From JALOLG01 sp963776935 (GTDB taxonomy: Bacteria > Actinomycetota > Acidimicrobiia > Acidimicrobiales > Ilumatobacteraceae), in assembly GCA_963776935.1 (NCBI GenBank), contig CAVZOP010000015.1:558001-622000 (forward strand): 64,000 nt of DNA. Reading direction: 5' to 3'. Below the pieces are notes generated by a model, which saw only the letters and a list, made by a program, of their open reading frames with translations, had not been told where the DNA came from and did no database searches. The translations under genes were made by a program, and so were the position numbers. Position 1 is the stretch's first letter; each line of letters opens with the position of its first letter. This document shows, piece by piece, positions 26,658 to 35,756 of the stretch.

Positions 26658-27148
26658 GATACGCCGACGGGCCGACGGTCGAGGTGACGCAACGCATCGG
26701 CGCGTCGTGCGACGACGTCTGGCTGCTCGTCAGCGACATCAACCTACCGGCCCGGTTCTCGTCGGAGTTCTCCGGGGCCGAGTGGGTCGGCGGCGCGCAG
26801 GGTGTCGCCCTCGGCGCCTGCTTCGAGGGCCACAACCAGCACGACGCGATCGGGACGTGGACGACCACGTCGACGATCGTCGAGTGCGAGCCGGGGCGCA
26901 CGTTCGCGTGGTCGGTCGGAGATGTCGACAACCCGAGCGCGACGTGGCGCTTCGACCTCGAACCCGACGGTGACGGCACGCACGTGACGTTCGCCGCCCG
27001 GATCGGTCCTGGGCCGTCGGGTCTCACCCCGGCGATCGTGGCGATGCCCGACAAGGAGGAGCGCATCATCGAGCGCCGCCTGGCCGAGTTCCGCCGGAAC
27101 ATGGAGGCCACGCTCGACGGCATCGGCGCGATCGTGGGCAGCCGCTGA
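26654..27148 (+). CDS. SRPBCC-family (START-like) protein
   Basis: This 164-residue protein starts at GTG 26654, inside the GTGA overlap with the preceding stop. VEVTQRIGASCDDVWLLVSDINLPARFSSEF at the start and FAWSVGDVDNPSATWRFDLEP in the middle are the helix-grip (polyketide cyclase/dehydrase) pattern, which makes a hydrophobic ligand pocket. It probably binds or processes a lipid-like intermediate in this operon; catalysis is not certain. The next gene starts within its stop (TGATG). Confidence 0.88.
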   Translation: MRYADGPTVEVTQRIGASCDDVWLLVSDINLPARFSSEFSGAEWVGGAQGVALGACFEGHNQHDAIGTWTTTSTIVECEPGRTFAWSVGDVDNPSATWRFDLEPDGDGTHVTFAARIGPGPSGLTPAIVAMPDKEERIIERRLAEFRRNMEATLDGIGAIVGSR

Positions 27149-28200
27149 TGCGCACCGCGATCCAGCTCACGGCCGACGCCGGCCCATGGCCCGATCTCGT
27201 CGCCTACGTCGTCGAGGCCGAACGGATGGGCGTCGACATGGTGTGGGTCGCCGAGGCGTGGGGCAGCGACGCCGCCAGCCCGCTCGGCTACCTCGCCGCC
27301 CGCACGTCGCGGATCCTGCTCGGCTCGGGTGTGTTCCAGCTCGGCGTGCGCTCGGCGGCGATGACGGCCCAGACCGCGCTGACGTTGGCGGCGATGTCGG
27401 GCAACCGGTTCGCGCTCGGCCTCGGCACGTCAGGGCCACAGGTCATGGAAGGGCTACACGGCGTGCCGTTCGCGCACCCGCTCGGGCGGATGCGTGAGAC
27501 GCTCGACGTGATCCGCCTCGCGTTCGCCGGCGAGCGGATCAGTGCCGGCGGCGACCACGTCCGGCTGCCGCTGCCCGACAGCGAGGGCAAGGCACTGCGA
27601 CTGTCGATCGCCGGCAACGACTCGATCCCGATCTACCTCGCCTCGATGTCACCGAAGCTGCTCGAGCTCACTGGCGAGCAGGCCGACGGGTGGCTCGGCA
27701 CCAGCTTCGTCCCCGAAGGCGCCGACGCCTACTTCGAGCACCTGCAGCGAGGGGCCGATCGGGCCGGTCGATCACTTGCCGACGTCGACATCTGCCAGGG
27801 GGCCGAGGTCGCCTTCGCCCGCGACGAGGCCGAACTGGCGGCGATGATCGACGCCCGACGTCCGGGTGTCGCGTTCAGCCTCGGTGGGATGGGCTCGGCG
27901 TCGACCAACTTCTACAACCAGGCCTACGCCCGCCAGGGTTACGCCGACGTCGCCCGCGATGCCCAGGCGCGCTGGGTCGAGGGCGATCGCGCCGGAGCCG
28001 CGGCGCTGATCCCCGACGAGCTGGTGCTCGGCACGACGCTGATCGGCACCGAGCAGATGGTCCGCGACCGGCTCGCCCTCTGGGACCAGGTCGGTGTGAC
28101 CACCGCCCGCCTCTACCCGGCAGGCGACACCCTCGACGAACGCCTCGACACCCTCGGGCGCGCGTTGGACATTTTGAATGGCGTCCGTCGAAGCGGCTGA
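27148..28200 (+). CDS. LLM-class F420-dependent oxidoreductase
   Basis: This intact 350-residue TIM-barrel protein has AERMGVDMVWVAEAWGSDAASPLGYLAARTSRI at the N-terminus, RFALGLGTSGPQVMEGLHG, and a C-terminal IGTEQMVRDRLALWDQVGVT. These fit F420-dependent LLM enzymes of about 340-350 residues found in actinobacterial catabolic clusters. It is the last gene of the mutase operon; the gap to the convergent homocysteine methyltransferase gene is 58 bp. It presumably reduces or oxidises a pathway intermediate with F420. Confidence 0.9.
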   Translation: MRTAIQLTADAGPWPDLVAYVVEAERMGVDMVWVAEAWGSDAASPLGYLAARTSRILLGSGVFQLGVRSAAMTAQTALTLAAMSGNRFALGLGTSGPQVMEGLHGVPFAHPLGRMRETLDVIRLAFAGERISAGGDHVRLPLPDSEGKALRLSIAGNDSIPIYLASMSPKLLELTGEQADGWLGTSFVPEGADAYFEHLQRGADRAGRSLADVDICQGAEVAFARDEAELAAMIDARRPGVAFSLGGMGSASTNFYNQAYARQGYADVARDAQARWVEGDRAGAAALIPDELVLGTTLIGTEQMVRDRLALWDQVGVTTARLYPAGDTLDERLDTLGRALDILNGVRRSG

Positions 28201-28258
28201 CGCCGCCGACGGACGAACCGGGTCTTCAGTTCTGAACGACGCGGTCCGGTCCGCGATA

Positions 28259-29191
28259 TCAGCTTGTGTGATTGCGGCCAAAGTCTGCCGCGAGGGCGGC
28301 GATGTGGTCGGGTGAGATCCCACAACAACCGCCGACGACATGGGCTCCCTGCTCGATCCATCCACGCGTCCTGGTGACGAGGTCGTCGACGCCGATGACG
28401 TCGACGAATCGCCAGTCGGGCATCTCGAAGAACCCGCTCTCCGGGTAGGCACCGAGTCGGATGTCGGTGCGCGAGCGCACGACGTCGAGCGCCGGACCGG
28501 TGTCGTTCGGCGACGAGTGCATGACGGCGATGAGGTCGGGGCGCAGCGGGGCGATGGCGTCGACGATCGCTTCGAGTGAACAGTCCGGTCGGCTGGAACC
28601 GACGAGCGCGCCGTCGGGGCCGCGCTCGACGGCGATCCCGACCCAGACGGGGAGGCCGGTGGCGGTGGCCTCCTCGGTCGCCCACACGGAGTAGTCCGTG
28701 TCGCGCATCATCTCCATCACCAACACGTCGGCACCGGCGGCGGCCATCGCCTCCGCCTTGCGCCGGTACATCTCGCGAGCGTGTGACTCGGTCCAGTTGT
28801 GGAACACGACCGTGCGATCGCCGCCTGCCACGACCGGTCGCATGACGGAGATCGAACCGCCGACCGGCACCCGCCCGTCGGCAGCCTGTTGGGCGAGCCC
28901 GATGGCGAGGCGGTCGATCCGCTCGACGTCGTCACTGCGACCGAGGTGGTCGAACAACAGCGGGCTGGTCGCATAGGTGTTGGCGATCACCAGCTCCGCC
29001 CCGGCCTCGACATAGCTGGCGTGCACTTCGCGAACGGTCGCGGGCGCGACGATGTTCGCCTCGGCGCACCACGTGTCGCCGTCCATCGCCACGCCCCGGC
29101 GCTGGATCTCGGTGCCGGTGCCGCCATCGATCACGACGATCTCGCCCGCCTCGATCCGCGCCAGCAGGCCGGCGTACCCCATCGCTGTCAC
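28259..29191 (-). CDS. Homocysteine S-methyltransferase family protein
   Basis: This 310-residue protein has the zinc-site signatures of the BhmT/MmuM family: IVVIDGGTGTEIQRRG at the start, a NTYATSP Thr/Asn segment, and the C-terminal VVGGCCGISPDHI with the paired zinc cysteines. The third Cys expected near residue 210-230 in many members is not obvious (IAVMHSSPNDTG instead of a Cys), so the metal site may be atypical. Methyl donor unknown. It follows the aminotransferase gene by 6 bp on the same strand, so one operon. Confidence 0.87.
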   Translation of the reverse strand: MTAMGYAGLLARIEAGEIVVIDGGTGTEIQRRGVAMDGDTWCAEANIVAPATVREVHASYVEAGAELVIANTYATSPLLFDHLGRSDDVERIDRLAIGLAQQAADGRVPVGGSISVMRPVVAGGDRTVVFHNWTESHAREMYRRKAEAMAAAGADVLVMEMMRDTDYSVWATEEATATGLPVWVGIAVERGPDGALVGSSRPDCSLEAIVDAIAPLRPDLIAVMHSSPNDTGPALDVVRSRTDIRLGAYPESGFFEMPDWRFVDVIGVDDLVTRTRGWIEQGAHVVGGCCGISPDHIAALAADFGRNHTS

Positions 29192-29197
29192 GTCAGC

Positions 29198-30388
29198 TCA
29201 CCGCATCGCGGTGGCGACCACCGTGGCCGCCGCCGCCACGCCAGACGCCCCCATCGGTGCGTCGAGGGCCGACAGCGCGGCCTCGATCGTGCCGAGCGTG
29301 CCGAGCAGCATCGGCGGGTTCACGTGGCCCATGTGACCGATGCGGAACGACAGGTGCTCGTACGGCGCCAGGCCGATGCCGAGCGTGAGGCCGGCGCGTT
29401 CCTCGCAGAGCTCGCGCAGCCGGACGCCGTCGATGCCCCCGGTTCGGATCGTCGTCACCGCGTTCGATCGCGCCGCGGGATCGACGATGTGGAGCTCGAG
29501 CCCGTCGGGTGCCGACCAGGCTTCGACCGCAGCGTGTACGGATCGGGCGAGCGTCGCATGGCGGTCCCACACGCCATCGAGCGTCTCCTCGCGGATCATC
29601 GCCAACGCCTCCCGGAGGCCGTACATGTGCGACACCGGTGGTGTGCCGCAGTAGCGCAGGTAGTGCGGACCGTCCTGAGAGCGGTGGGTCCAGTCCCAGT
29701 ACCCGGAACGCAACCCGGCGTGCTCGTGGGCCGCCCACGCCTTGGGGCCGGCCCATACGAAGCCGAGACCGGGTGGCACCATCAGACCCTTCTGCGACGC
29801 GGCGACGGTGACGTCGACACCCCACTCGTCCATGAGGTACCGGTCGCAGCCGAGCGAGGCGATGCAGTCGACCATCAGCAGCGCCGGATGATCGGCGGCG
29901 TCGATCGCCCGGCGGATCGCGGCGATGTCGTTGCGCACGGATGTGCTGGTGTCGACGTGCACGGCGAAGACCGCCTTGATCGTCCGCTCGGTGTCGGCCC
30001 GCAGGCGGGCCTCGACGTCGGCCGGATCGATCGGCGATCGGTCGGCGGCGTGGACGGTCTCGATCTCGACACCCGACACCGCGGCCATCTCGCCCCACAC
30101 GACGGCGAACCGGCCCGACTCGAGCACCAGCACACGGTCGCCACGCGACAGCGTGTTGCTGATCGACATCTCCCACGCGCCATGACCGTTCGACACGGTC
30201 ACGAACGGCGTCGCCGACGTGCGGGCGATGCCAGGGAGCTGTTCGAAGATCTCGTCGGTGATGTCGAGCAGCTCACCCGCGTAGATGTTGGGCATCGGGC
30301 GGTGCATGGCTGCCAGCACCCTGTCGGGGGTCACCGACGGCCCGGGGATCGCCACCATGTCACGACCGTTGTTCAGCGAAGCCTTCAC
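29198..30388 (-). CDS. Class V aminotransferase (serine-glyoxylate/alanine-glyoxylate type)
   Basis: This PLP enzyme of about 396 residues has IPGPSVTPDRVLAAMHRPMPNIY, VSNGHGAWEMSISNTLSRGD, LMVDCIASLGCDRY and the PLP lysine in VTVAASQKGLMVPPGLGF. The GTG at 30388 is preferred because GGGAGA precedes it and homologous sequence begins at KASLNNGRD; in-frame GTG/ATG codons up to 30424 are alternatives. It probably transfers an amino group between glyoxylate or pyruvate and serine or alanine, forming an operon with the homocysteine methyltransferase, and faces away from the epoxide hydrolase gene. Confidence 0.9.
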   Translation of the reverse strand: MKASLNNGRDMVAIPGPSVTPDRVLAAMHRPMPNIYAGELLDITDEIFEQLPGIARTSATPFVTVSNGHGAWEMSISNTLSRGDRVLVLESGRFAVVWGEMAAVSGVEIETVHAADRSPIDPADVEARLRADTERTIKAVFAVHVDTSTSVRNDIAAIRRAIDAADHPALLMVDCIASLGCDRYLMDEWGVDVTVAASQKGLMVPPGLGFVWAGPKAWAAHEHAGLRSGYWDWTHRSQDGPHYLRYCGTPPVSHMYGLREALAMIREETLDGVWDRHATLARSVHAAVEAWSAPDGLELHIVDPAARSNAVTTIRTGGIDGVRLRELCEERAGLTLGIGLAPYEHLSFRIGHMGHVNPPMLLGTLGTIEAALSALDAPMGASGVAAAATVVATAMR

Positions 30389-30484
30389 GCGTGCAAGTCT
30401 CCCATCCATCGCGGTCGCGCCCACATCCTGTTGCCGCGACGTCTCGACTCAAGCGGCGACGGCGGTTGCGGCTAGACCGTCGCC

Positions 30485-31630
30485 ATGAGCGACATCCGTC
30501 CCTTCACGATCGCCGTGCCCGACGCCGAAATCGACGACCTCCGACACCGCCTCGCGGCAACCCGCTGGCCGGAGGCGGAGGCGGTCGACGATCTGTCCCA
30601 GGGGATCCCGCTGGCATACGTGCAGGAGGTGTGCCAGTACTGGCGCGACGACTACGACTGGCGGAGCTGCGAGGCGGGTCTCAACGCCCAGCCCAACTTC
30701 CTCGTCGAGATTGACGGGCTCGACATCCACTTCCAGCACGTCCGTTCGCCGCACGACGACGCCACTCCGCTGGTGCTCACCCACGGCTGGCCGGGATCGA
30801 TCGTCGAGTTTCAGAAGGTGATCGGGCCGCTCACCGATCCCACCGCACACGGCGGCAGCGCCGGTGACGCGTTCCACCTCGTCGTGCCGTCGCTTCCGGG
30901 GTACGGGTGGAGCGGCAAGCCGACGCGGGCCGGGTGGGGCGTCGAGCGGATCGCCACGGCATGGCACGAGCTGATGACCACGCTCGGCTACGACTCGTAC
31001 GTCGCCCAGGGCGGCGACTGGGGCTCGGCGGTGACGACGATGATCGGAGCCCAGAACCTCGGCGGCTGCAGGGCGATCCACACCAACATGCCGACGGTAC
31101 GGCCGACGCCCGACCTGCTGACCGACCTGACGCCCCAGGAGGAGCAGGCGATCGAAGCGGCCAAGTTCTACCAGGACTGGGACTCCGGTTACTCGAAGCA
31201 GCAGAGCACGCGACCGCAGACGCTCGGCTACGGCCTGGTCGACTCCCCGGCCGGACAGGCGGCCTGGATCCTGGAGAAGTTCTGGCGATGGACGGATTGC
31301 GGTGACCACATCGAGAACGCGCTGACGCGCGACGAGTTGCTCGACAACGTCTCGGTGTACTGGTTCACCGCCACCGCGGCGTCGTCGGCACGGCTGTACT
31401 GGGAGAGCTTCGGCAAGTTCCGTGAAGGGCTGGTCACGATGCCCACCGGCTGCAGCATCTATCCGAAGGAGATCATCCGCTCCAGCCGTCGCTGGGCGGC
31501 GAGCAAGTACACCGACATCCGGTACTGGAACGAGCTCGACCGCGGCGGCCACTTCGCCGCGTTCGAGCAGCCGGAACTGTTCGTGCGCGAACTGCGTGCC
31601 GCGTTCGCGGTGCTGACCGACAACGGTTGA
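30485..31630 (+). CDS. Epoxide hydrolase (microsomal-type, with EHN domain)
   Basis: The 381-residue protein has the N-terminal EHN domain (FTIAVPDAEIDDLRHRL, TRWPEAE, YWRDDYDW), the oxyanion motif LTHGWPGSIVEF, the nucleophile Asp in AQGGDWGSAV and the late base in DRGGHFAAFEQPE. This is a complete catalytic set for trans-opening of epoxides to diols. With the hydrolase and acyl-CoA dehydrogenase that follow (gaps of 25 bp and an overlap) it forms a three-gene catabolic operon, likely for a terpenoid-like or lipid compound (inference). Confidence 0.93.
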   Translation: MSDIRPFTIAVPDAEIDDLRHRLAATRWPEAEAVDDLSQGIPLAYVQEVCQYWRDDYDWRSCEAGLNAQPNFLVEIDGLDIHFQHVRSPHDDATPLVLTHGWPGSIVEFQKVIGPLTDPTAHGGSAGDAFHLVVPSLPGYGWSGKPTRAGWGVERIATAWHELMTTLGYDSYVAQGGDWGSAVTTMIGAQNLGGCRAIHTNMPTVRPTPDLLTDLTPQEEQAIEAAKFYQDWDSGYSKQQSTRPQTLGYGLVDSPAGQAAWILEKFWRWTDCGDHIENALTRDELLDNVSVYWFTATAASSARLYWESFGKFREGLVTMPTGCSIYPKEIIRSSRRWAASKYTDIRYWNELDRGGHFAAFEQPELFVRELRAAFAVLTDNG

Positions 31631-31655
31631 ACGAGAAGGAACGAGGCGACAAACC

Positions 31656-32417
31656 ATGTCTAAGCTCGACCGCGACGGCGTCGCGATCTACTACGAGGTC
31701 AACGGCACGGGCCCGGCGCTGCTCCTCACCCACGGGTTCGCGGCGTCCGCCGAGATGTTCGCCAAAGTGGTCGGCCCGCTCTCGGAATCGAACACGGTGA
31801 TCACGTGGGACCAGCGTGGTCACGGACGCAGCGACTACCCCACTGATCCCGCGTCGTACTCACCCGCGCTCGCCGTCGGCGACATCGCCGCCCTGCTCGA
31901 CGCCGCCGATGTCGACACAGCGGTCATCGGTGGGCATTCCCTCGGCGGCTACCTGTCGTTCGAGTTCCTCCTCGCCCACCCGGAGCGCACGATGGGTCTC
32001 GTCCTGATCGGCAGCGGGCCCGGGTTCCGGCGCGACGAGGGGCGCGACGGGTGGAACGACTACGCCGACAAGATCGCCGTGTCGTACGAACGCAAGGGGC
32101 TGGCCGCGCTCGCCGACAGCGAGGAGCTCGACCCGTCGATCCACCGCGACGCGACCGGGCTGGTGCTCGCCGCCCGCCACGTGCTCAAGCAGCACGACGG
32201 TCGCGTGATGGAGTCGCTGCCGTCGATCACGGTGCCCACGCTCGTGCTCGTCGGCGCGGGTGACGCGGCGTTCCTCGGTAGCTCGCAGTACATGGCCGCC
32301 AAGATCCCCGGTGCCGAGCTGGCCGTGATCGACGGCGCCGCCCACGCTCCTCCAGTGTCGCAACCGGCCGCGTTCAGCGAAGCGGTGCTCGGGTTCCTCG
32401 GCCGCCACGGCTGGTGA
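31656..32417 (+). CDS. Alpha/beta-fold hydrolase
   Basis: This 253-residue protein has ALLLTHGFAASAEMF, WDQRGHGRSDYP, nucleophile IGGHSLGGYLS, acid in VLVGAGDAAFL and His in IDGAAHAPPVSQP. It resembles 3-oxoadipate enol-lactonase or carboxylesterase-type enzymes, but the substrate cannot be fixed. The ATG is preceded by GAAGGAACGAGG. It sits in the middle of the epoxide hydrolase operon, and its stop codon overlaps the start of the acyl-CoA dehydrogenase gene. Confidence 0.9.
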   Translation: MSKLDRDGVAIYYEVNGTGPALLLTHGFAASAEMFAKVVGPLSESNTVITWDQRGHGRSDYPTDPASYSPALAVGDIAALLDAADVDTAVIGGHSLGGYLSFEFLLAHPERTMGLVLIGSGPGFRRDEGRDGWNDYADKIAVSYERKGLAALADSEELDPSIHRDATGLVLAARHVLKQHDGRVMESLPSITVPTLVLVGAGDAAFLGSSQYMAAKIPGAELAVIDGAAHAPPVSQPAAFSEAVLGFLGRHGW

Positions 32418-33682
32418 TGGGCGAGCGCACCGGGCTCACGGCGGACGACGTCCGCTGCGAGATCCGTTCGTTCCTCGACGCGGCGTGGGATCCCGACCTG
32501 TCGCTGCGTGAGTGGCGCGAGCGGCTCGTCGACTCCGGATGGGCGTGCCCGACCTGGCCGGTCGAATGGCACGGTCGCGGGTTGTCGGCAACCGATGCGT
32601 CCGCGGTCGCGAGCGAGCTGGCGATCGTCGGTGCACCCGGCACGCCGGCGGGGGTGGGGATCGGTCTCGCCGCACCGACGATCCTCGAGCACGGGAGCGA
32701 CGATCTGAAGCGGCGGCTGCTGCGCCCGATCGCCACCGGGGCCCATCGGTGGTGCCAGCTGTTCAGCGAGCCGGGTTACGGCTCTGACCTCGCCGGGCTC
32801 GTCACCCGCGCCGACCGCGACGGCGACGAGTGGGTCGTCAACGGGCAGAAGCTGTGGAACACGAGCGCCCACCATGCCGAGTACGGGTTGCTCGTCGCGC
32901 GTACCGACTGGGACACCCCGAAGCACCGCGGCCTCACGTGCTTCGCGATCGACATGCGCCAACCCGGCGTCGACGTGCGCCCGGTGCGCCAGATGAACGG
33001 GCACGCCTCGTTCAACGAGGTGTTCCTCACCGGCGCCCGCGTCCCGGCGACCGACATCATCGGCGCTCCCGGCGAGGGCTGGCGGGTGGCCCTGACGACG
33101 CTGGCCCACGAACGCCGGCTCGATCGCCGACCGGCACCGACCGCGCTCGACCCGGCGGCCGGACGGGCGATGTGCCAAGCCCAGGTCGAGACCGACGAGC
33201 TGATGGCGCCCTACGTCTGGTACCCCCAGCGCGCCGGCCGGGCCGAGCTCGCTGCCGAACTCGCGGCGACGCTCGGCCGCGACCGCGATCCCGTCGTGCG
33301 ACAGGCCCTCGCCCGGCTCGAGTGCATCGTGCGTACCGCCGAGTGGACCAGCCGGCGGGCGTCGGCAGCGCGGGTACTCGGTCGGCCACCCGGTGCCGAG
33401 GGCTCGCTCGGCAAGCTGCATGGCAGCCTGATCGCCAAGGCGTCGGCCGACGTCCACGCCCTCGTCGCCGGCGCCCACGCGATGCTCGACGGTCCGACCA
33501 GCCTGCTCGACGGCGTCATCGCCGAGGTGCTCGTGTCGGTGCCGGCCGTGTCGATCGCTGGTGGCACCGACGAGATCCAGCACAACATCATCGGCGAGCG
33601 CATCCTCGGCCTCCCGAAGGAACCCCAGCTCGACCGAGACATCCCCTACCGCGAGGTCCGCCGCAACCCACCCATCTCATGA
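32417..33682 (+). CDS. Acyl-CoA dehydrogenase
   Basis: This 421-residue protein has the family motifs WCQLFSEPGYGSDLAGL (FAD/substrate loop), WVVNGQKLWNTSAHHAEY, MNGHASFNEVFLTGARVP and the C-terminal SIAGGTDEIQHNIIGERILG. Its closest style is the FadE group acting on bulky or branched acyl-CoAs (TWPVEWHGRGLS near the N-terminus). The ATG at 32417 overlaps the previous stop (a GTG one codon earlier is possible). The stop codon lies inside a strong hairpin that probably ends the operon transcript. Confidence 0.92.
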   Translation: MGERTGLTADDVRCEIRSFLDAAWDPDLSLREWRERLVDSGWACPTWPVEWHGRGLSATDASAVASELAIVGAPGTPAGVGIGLAAPTILEHGSDDLKRRLLRPIATGAHRWCQLFSEPGYGSDLAGLVTRADRDGDEWVVNGQKLWNTSAHHAEYGLLVARTDWDTPKHRGLTCFAIDMRQPGVDVRPVRQMNGHASFNEVFLTGARVPATDIIGAPGEGWRVALTTLAHERRLDRRPAPTALDPAAGRAMCQAQVETDELMAPYVWYPQRAGRAELAAELAATLGRDRDPVVRQALARLECIVRTAEWTSRRASAARVLGRPPGAEGSLGKLHGSLIAKASADVHALVAGAHAMLDGPTSLLDGVIAEVLVSVPAVSIAGGTDEIQHNIIGERILGLPKEPQLDRDIPYREVRRNPPIS

Positions 33683-33719
33683 GGTTTCGGCGCCGTAGGA
33701 ACGCCGAAACTTCATGAGA
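33675..33719 (+). terminator. 18-bp hairpin overlapping the acyl-CoA dehydrogenase stop codon
   Basis: TCTCATGAGGTTTCGGCG (33675-33692) pairs with CGCCGAAACTTCATGAGA (33702-33719), with one G-U wobble and a 9-base loop. The stop codon TGA is part of the left arm. No T-tract follows, so it could be an unusual terminator, an mRNA-stabilising 3' hairpin or a small repeat element. Confidence 0.7.
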
Positions 33720-33765
33720 GCAAACGTCATGAGAACGAGGCCGCGCTTCGGCCAGACTCTGGTCG

Positions 33766-34489
33766 ATGAGCGCCCTCGACCTCGCCGCCGCCACGAGTCT
33801 GTCGTTCGACTGCTACGGCACGCTCGCCGATTGGGAGACGGGGATCCTGTCGGCGCTGCGCCCATGGGCGACCCGCAACGGCATCACGCCATCCGACGAC
33901 GAGCTCCTCGCCGCCTACTCCCGATCGGAGCCGACGCACCAGACAGCGCGGCCGGCGATCCGTTACCGCGAGGTCCTGCGGCGGGTGCACCGCGACATCG
34001 CCCGGGGGTTCGGGGTCGCGACCGGACGACGCCGACGCGGATGCCTTCGCCGCCGGCTTCGACGACTGGCCGGTGTTCGACGACGTCGCCGACTCGCTGC
34101 GCTCGCTCCAGCAGCACGCCAAGCTGATCATCCTGTCGAACGTCGACCGATCGATGTTCTTCGACCACACCGCTCCCCGCCTCGGCGTGGAGTTCGACGC
34201 GGTGATCACCGCCGAAGACGTCGACGCCTACAAGCCGGCGGCTCCCCATTTCGTGCGCCTCCTCGAGACGATCGACGGATGGGACCTCGACCGCAGCCGG
34301 CACGTGCACGTCGGCGAGTCGCTGCGTCACGACATCGAGCCGGCCAACCGCTTCGGCATCGCATCGGTGTGGGTCGACCGCCGCGCCGGTGCGGCCGGCG
34401 GGGCCTCGCGCGCGTTCGCCGTCGACGCCACGCCCGACCTCACCGTCCACAGCCTGTCCGAGCTGGTCGAGCGCCGCGACCGCCAGTAG
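33766..34489 (+). pseudogene. HAD hydrolase, haloacid dehalogenase type II-like, one frameshift
   Basis: The N-terminal part reads LSFDCYGTLADWETGI (motif I, nucleophile Asp). After ARGFGV near 34015 the homologous sequence jumps to the next frame as RPDDADADAFAAGFDDWPVFDDV and continues with LIILSNVD (motif II), VDAYKPAAPHF (motif III Lys) and HVGESLRHDIEPANRFG (motif IV). The reconstructed length of about 240 residues is normal for L-2-haloacid dehalogenase-like HADs. All catalytic residues are present on the two sides of the break. Confidence 0.85.
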
Positions 34490-34498
34490 CTTGCCCGC

Positions 34499-35362
34499 AT
34501 GGAGCTCGGGCGAGTCGGCATCTGGAGCGGTCAACTACGACGGGCCGACCCGTCGGCGATCAGCGAGGCGGCGGCCGAGCTCGACGAGCTCGGGTTCGGC
34601 ACGATCTGGGTTCCCGGCGGTCACGGGGGCGACGTGTTCGGCGACGTGGCCCGCCTGCTCGCCGCCACCAGTCGGGCGACCGTCGCCACAGGCATCCTCA
34701 ACGTGTGGATGCACTCGCCGGAAGAGACCGCGACCGGTCATGCGACGCTGACCGGCGAGCATCCCGGCCGCTTCCTGCTCGGCCTCGGTGTGAGCCACGA
34801 GCCGGCGGTCACGAACAGCGGCCAGGTCTACGCCCGGCCGCTCGCCAAGATGGTCGACTTCCTCGATGCGCTCGACACCGCCAGCCCACCCGTACCCACC
34901 GGGGAGCGGATGCTCGCAGCCCTCGGGCCGCGGATGCTCGAGCTCGCGCGCGACCGCACCGCTGGCGCCCACCCCTATCTGGTGACCACCGATCACACCG
35001 CGACCGCACGCGCCGCTCTCGGCGACGGCCCCCTGCTCGCGACGGAAGTGATGGTGGTGCTCGACGACGACCCCGAGCGAGCCCGGGCCGTCGCCCGCCA
35101 GCACCTCTCGCGTTACATGGTGCTGCCGAACTACACGAACAACTACCTCCGCCTCGGTTTCACGGAGGACGACCTGCTCGACGGCGGGAGCGACCGCCTC
35201 GTCGACGGCCTGATCGCGTGGGGTGACCTCGACGCCGTCGCGGCACGCATCGGCGAGCACCACGCCGCCGGCGCCGACCACGTGTGCATCCAGGTCCTCC
35301 AAGCCGACGCGTCGGCGCTCCCCCGCGAGGCCTGGCGCCGCCTCGCCGACGTCATGCTCTGA
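34499..35362 (+). CDS. LLM-class F420-dependent oxidoreductase (TIGR03620-like)
   Basis: This intact 287-residue protein has MELGRVGIWSGQLRR, GFGTIWVPGGHGGDVF, GILNVWMHSPEETA and LLGLGVSHEPAV, a pattern characteristic of a short F420-dependent LLM subfamily known from mycobacteria and relatives. It starts 9 bp after the HAD gene stop, so it is likely in the same transcript. The substrate is unknown; the neighbouring catabolic genes suggest a role in the same breakdown programme. Confidence 0.9.
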   Translation: MELGRVGIWSGQLRRADPSAISEAAAELDELGFGTIWVPGGHGGDVFGDVARLLAATSRATVATGILNVWMHSPEETATGHATLTGEHPGRFLLGLGVSHEPAVTNSGQVYARPLAKMVDFLDALDTASPPVPTGERMLAALGPRMLELARDRTAGAHPYLVTTDHTATARAALGDGPLLATEVMVVLDDDPERARAVARQHLSRYMVLPNYTNNYLRLGFTEDDLLDGGSDRLVDGLIAWGDLDAVAARIGEHHAAGADHVCIQVLQADASALPREAWRRLADVML

Positions 35363-35439
35363 CCGCCGCGGCACCGACCCCGACGACGGAGCGCCGGTCC
35401 ACTCCGCTTCTGGCCTGCCGATCCGAGCGGCAGTCGCAC

Positions 35440-35750
35440 GTGTTGGGATCCGCGCCGGATTCGAAGCGCTGCTGGCGCAACGCGGTGCCGACCTCCAGTA
35501 CGGGCGCAAGCTCCCCCGGCTGTTGCGCGAGGTGGGGCTCACGAGAGTCGCAGCCGACGCCTACATGCCGGTCGCGCGAGCGGCCGTTGTCGCCCTCGAG
35601 GAGGCCATCGTGCGCCAGGTGCGTGACGCACTGATCGGGAATCGGCACGCGACACCAGATGAGATCCGCGTGCACCTCGATGACAGCCGCCAACGGCGTG
35701 CTCGACCTCGCGGCCCCACCGATGATCTCGGCCTGGGGCCGACGCGCGTG
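35440..35750 (+). pseudogene. Truncated, frameshifted SAM-dependent methyltransferase C-terminus
   Basis: One frame reads RAGFEALLAQRGADLQYG, KLPRLLREVGLTRVAADAY and VRDALIGNRHATPDEIRVHL, the C-terminal half of a class I SAM methyltransferase. Near 35690 it changes frame to NGVLDLAAPPMISAWGRRA and a TGA at 35750, the usual end of that family. The SAM-binding N-terminal half is absent: the preceding gene stops at 35362. This is a decayed remnant. Confidence 0.65.
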
Positions 35751-35756
35751 ACGGGC

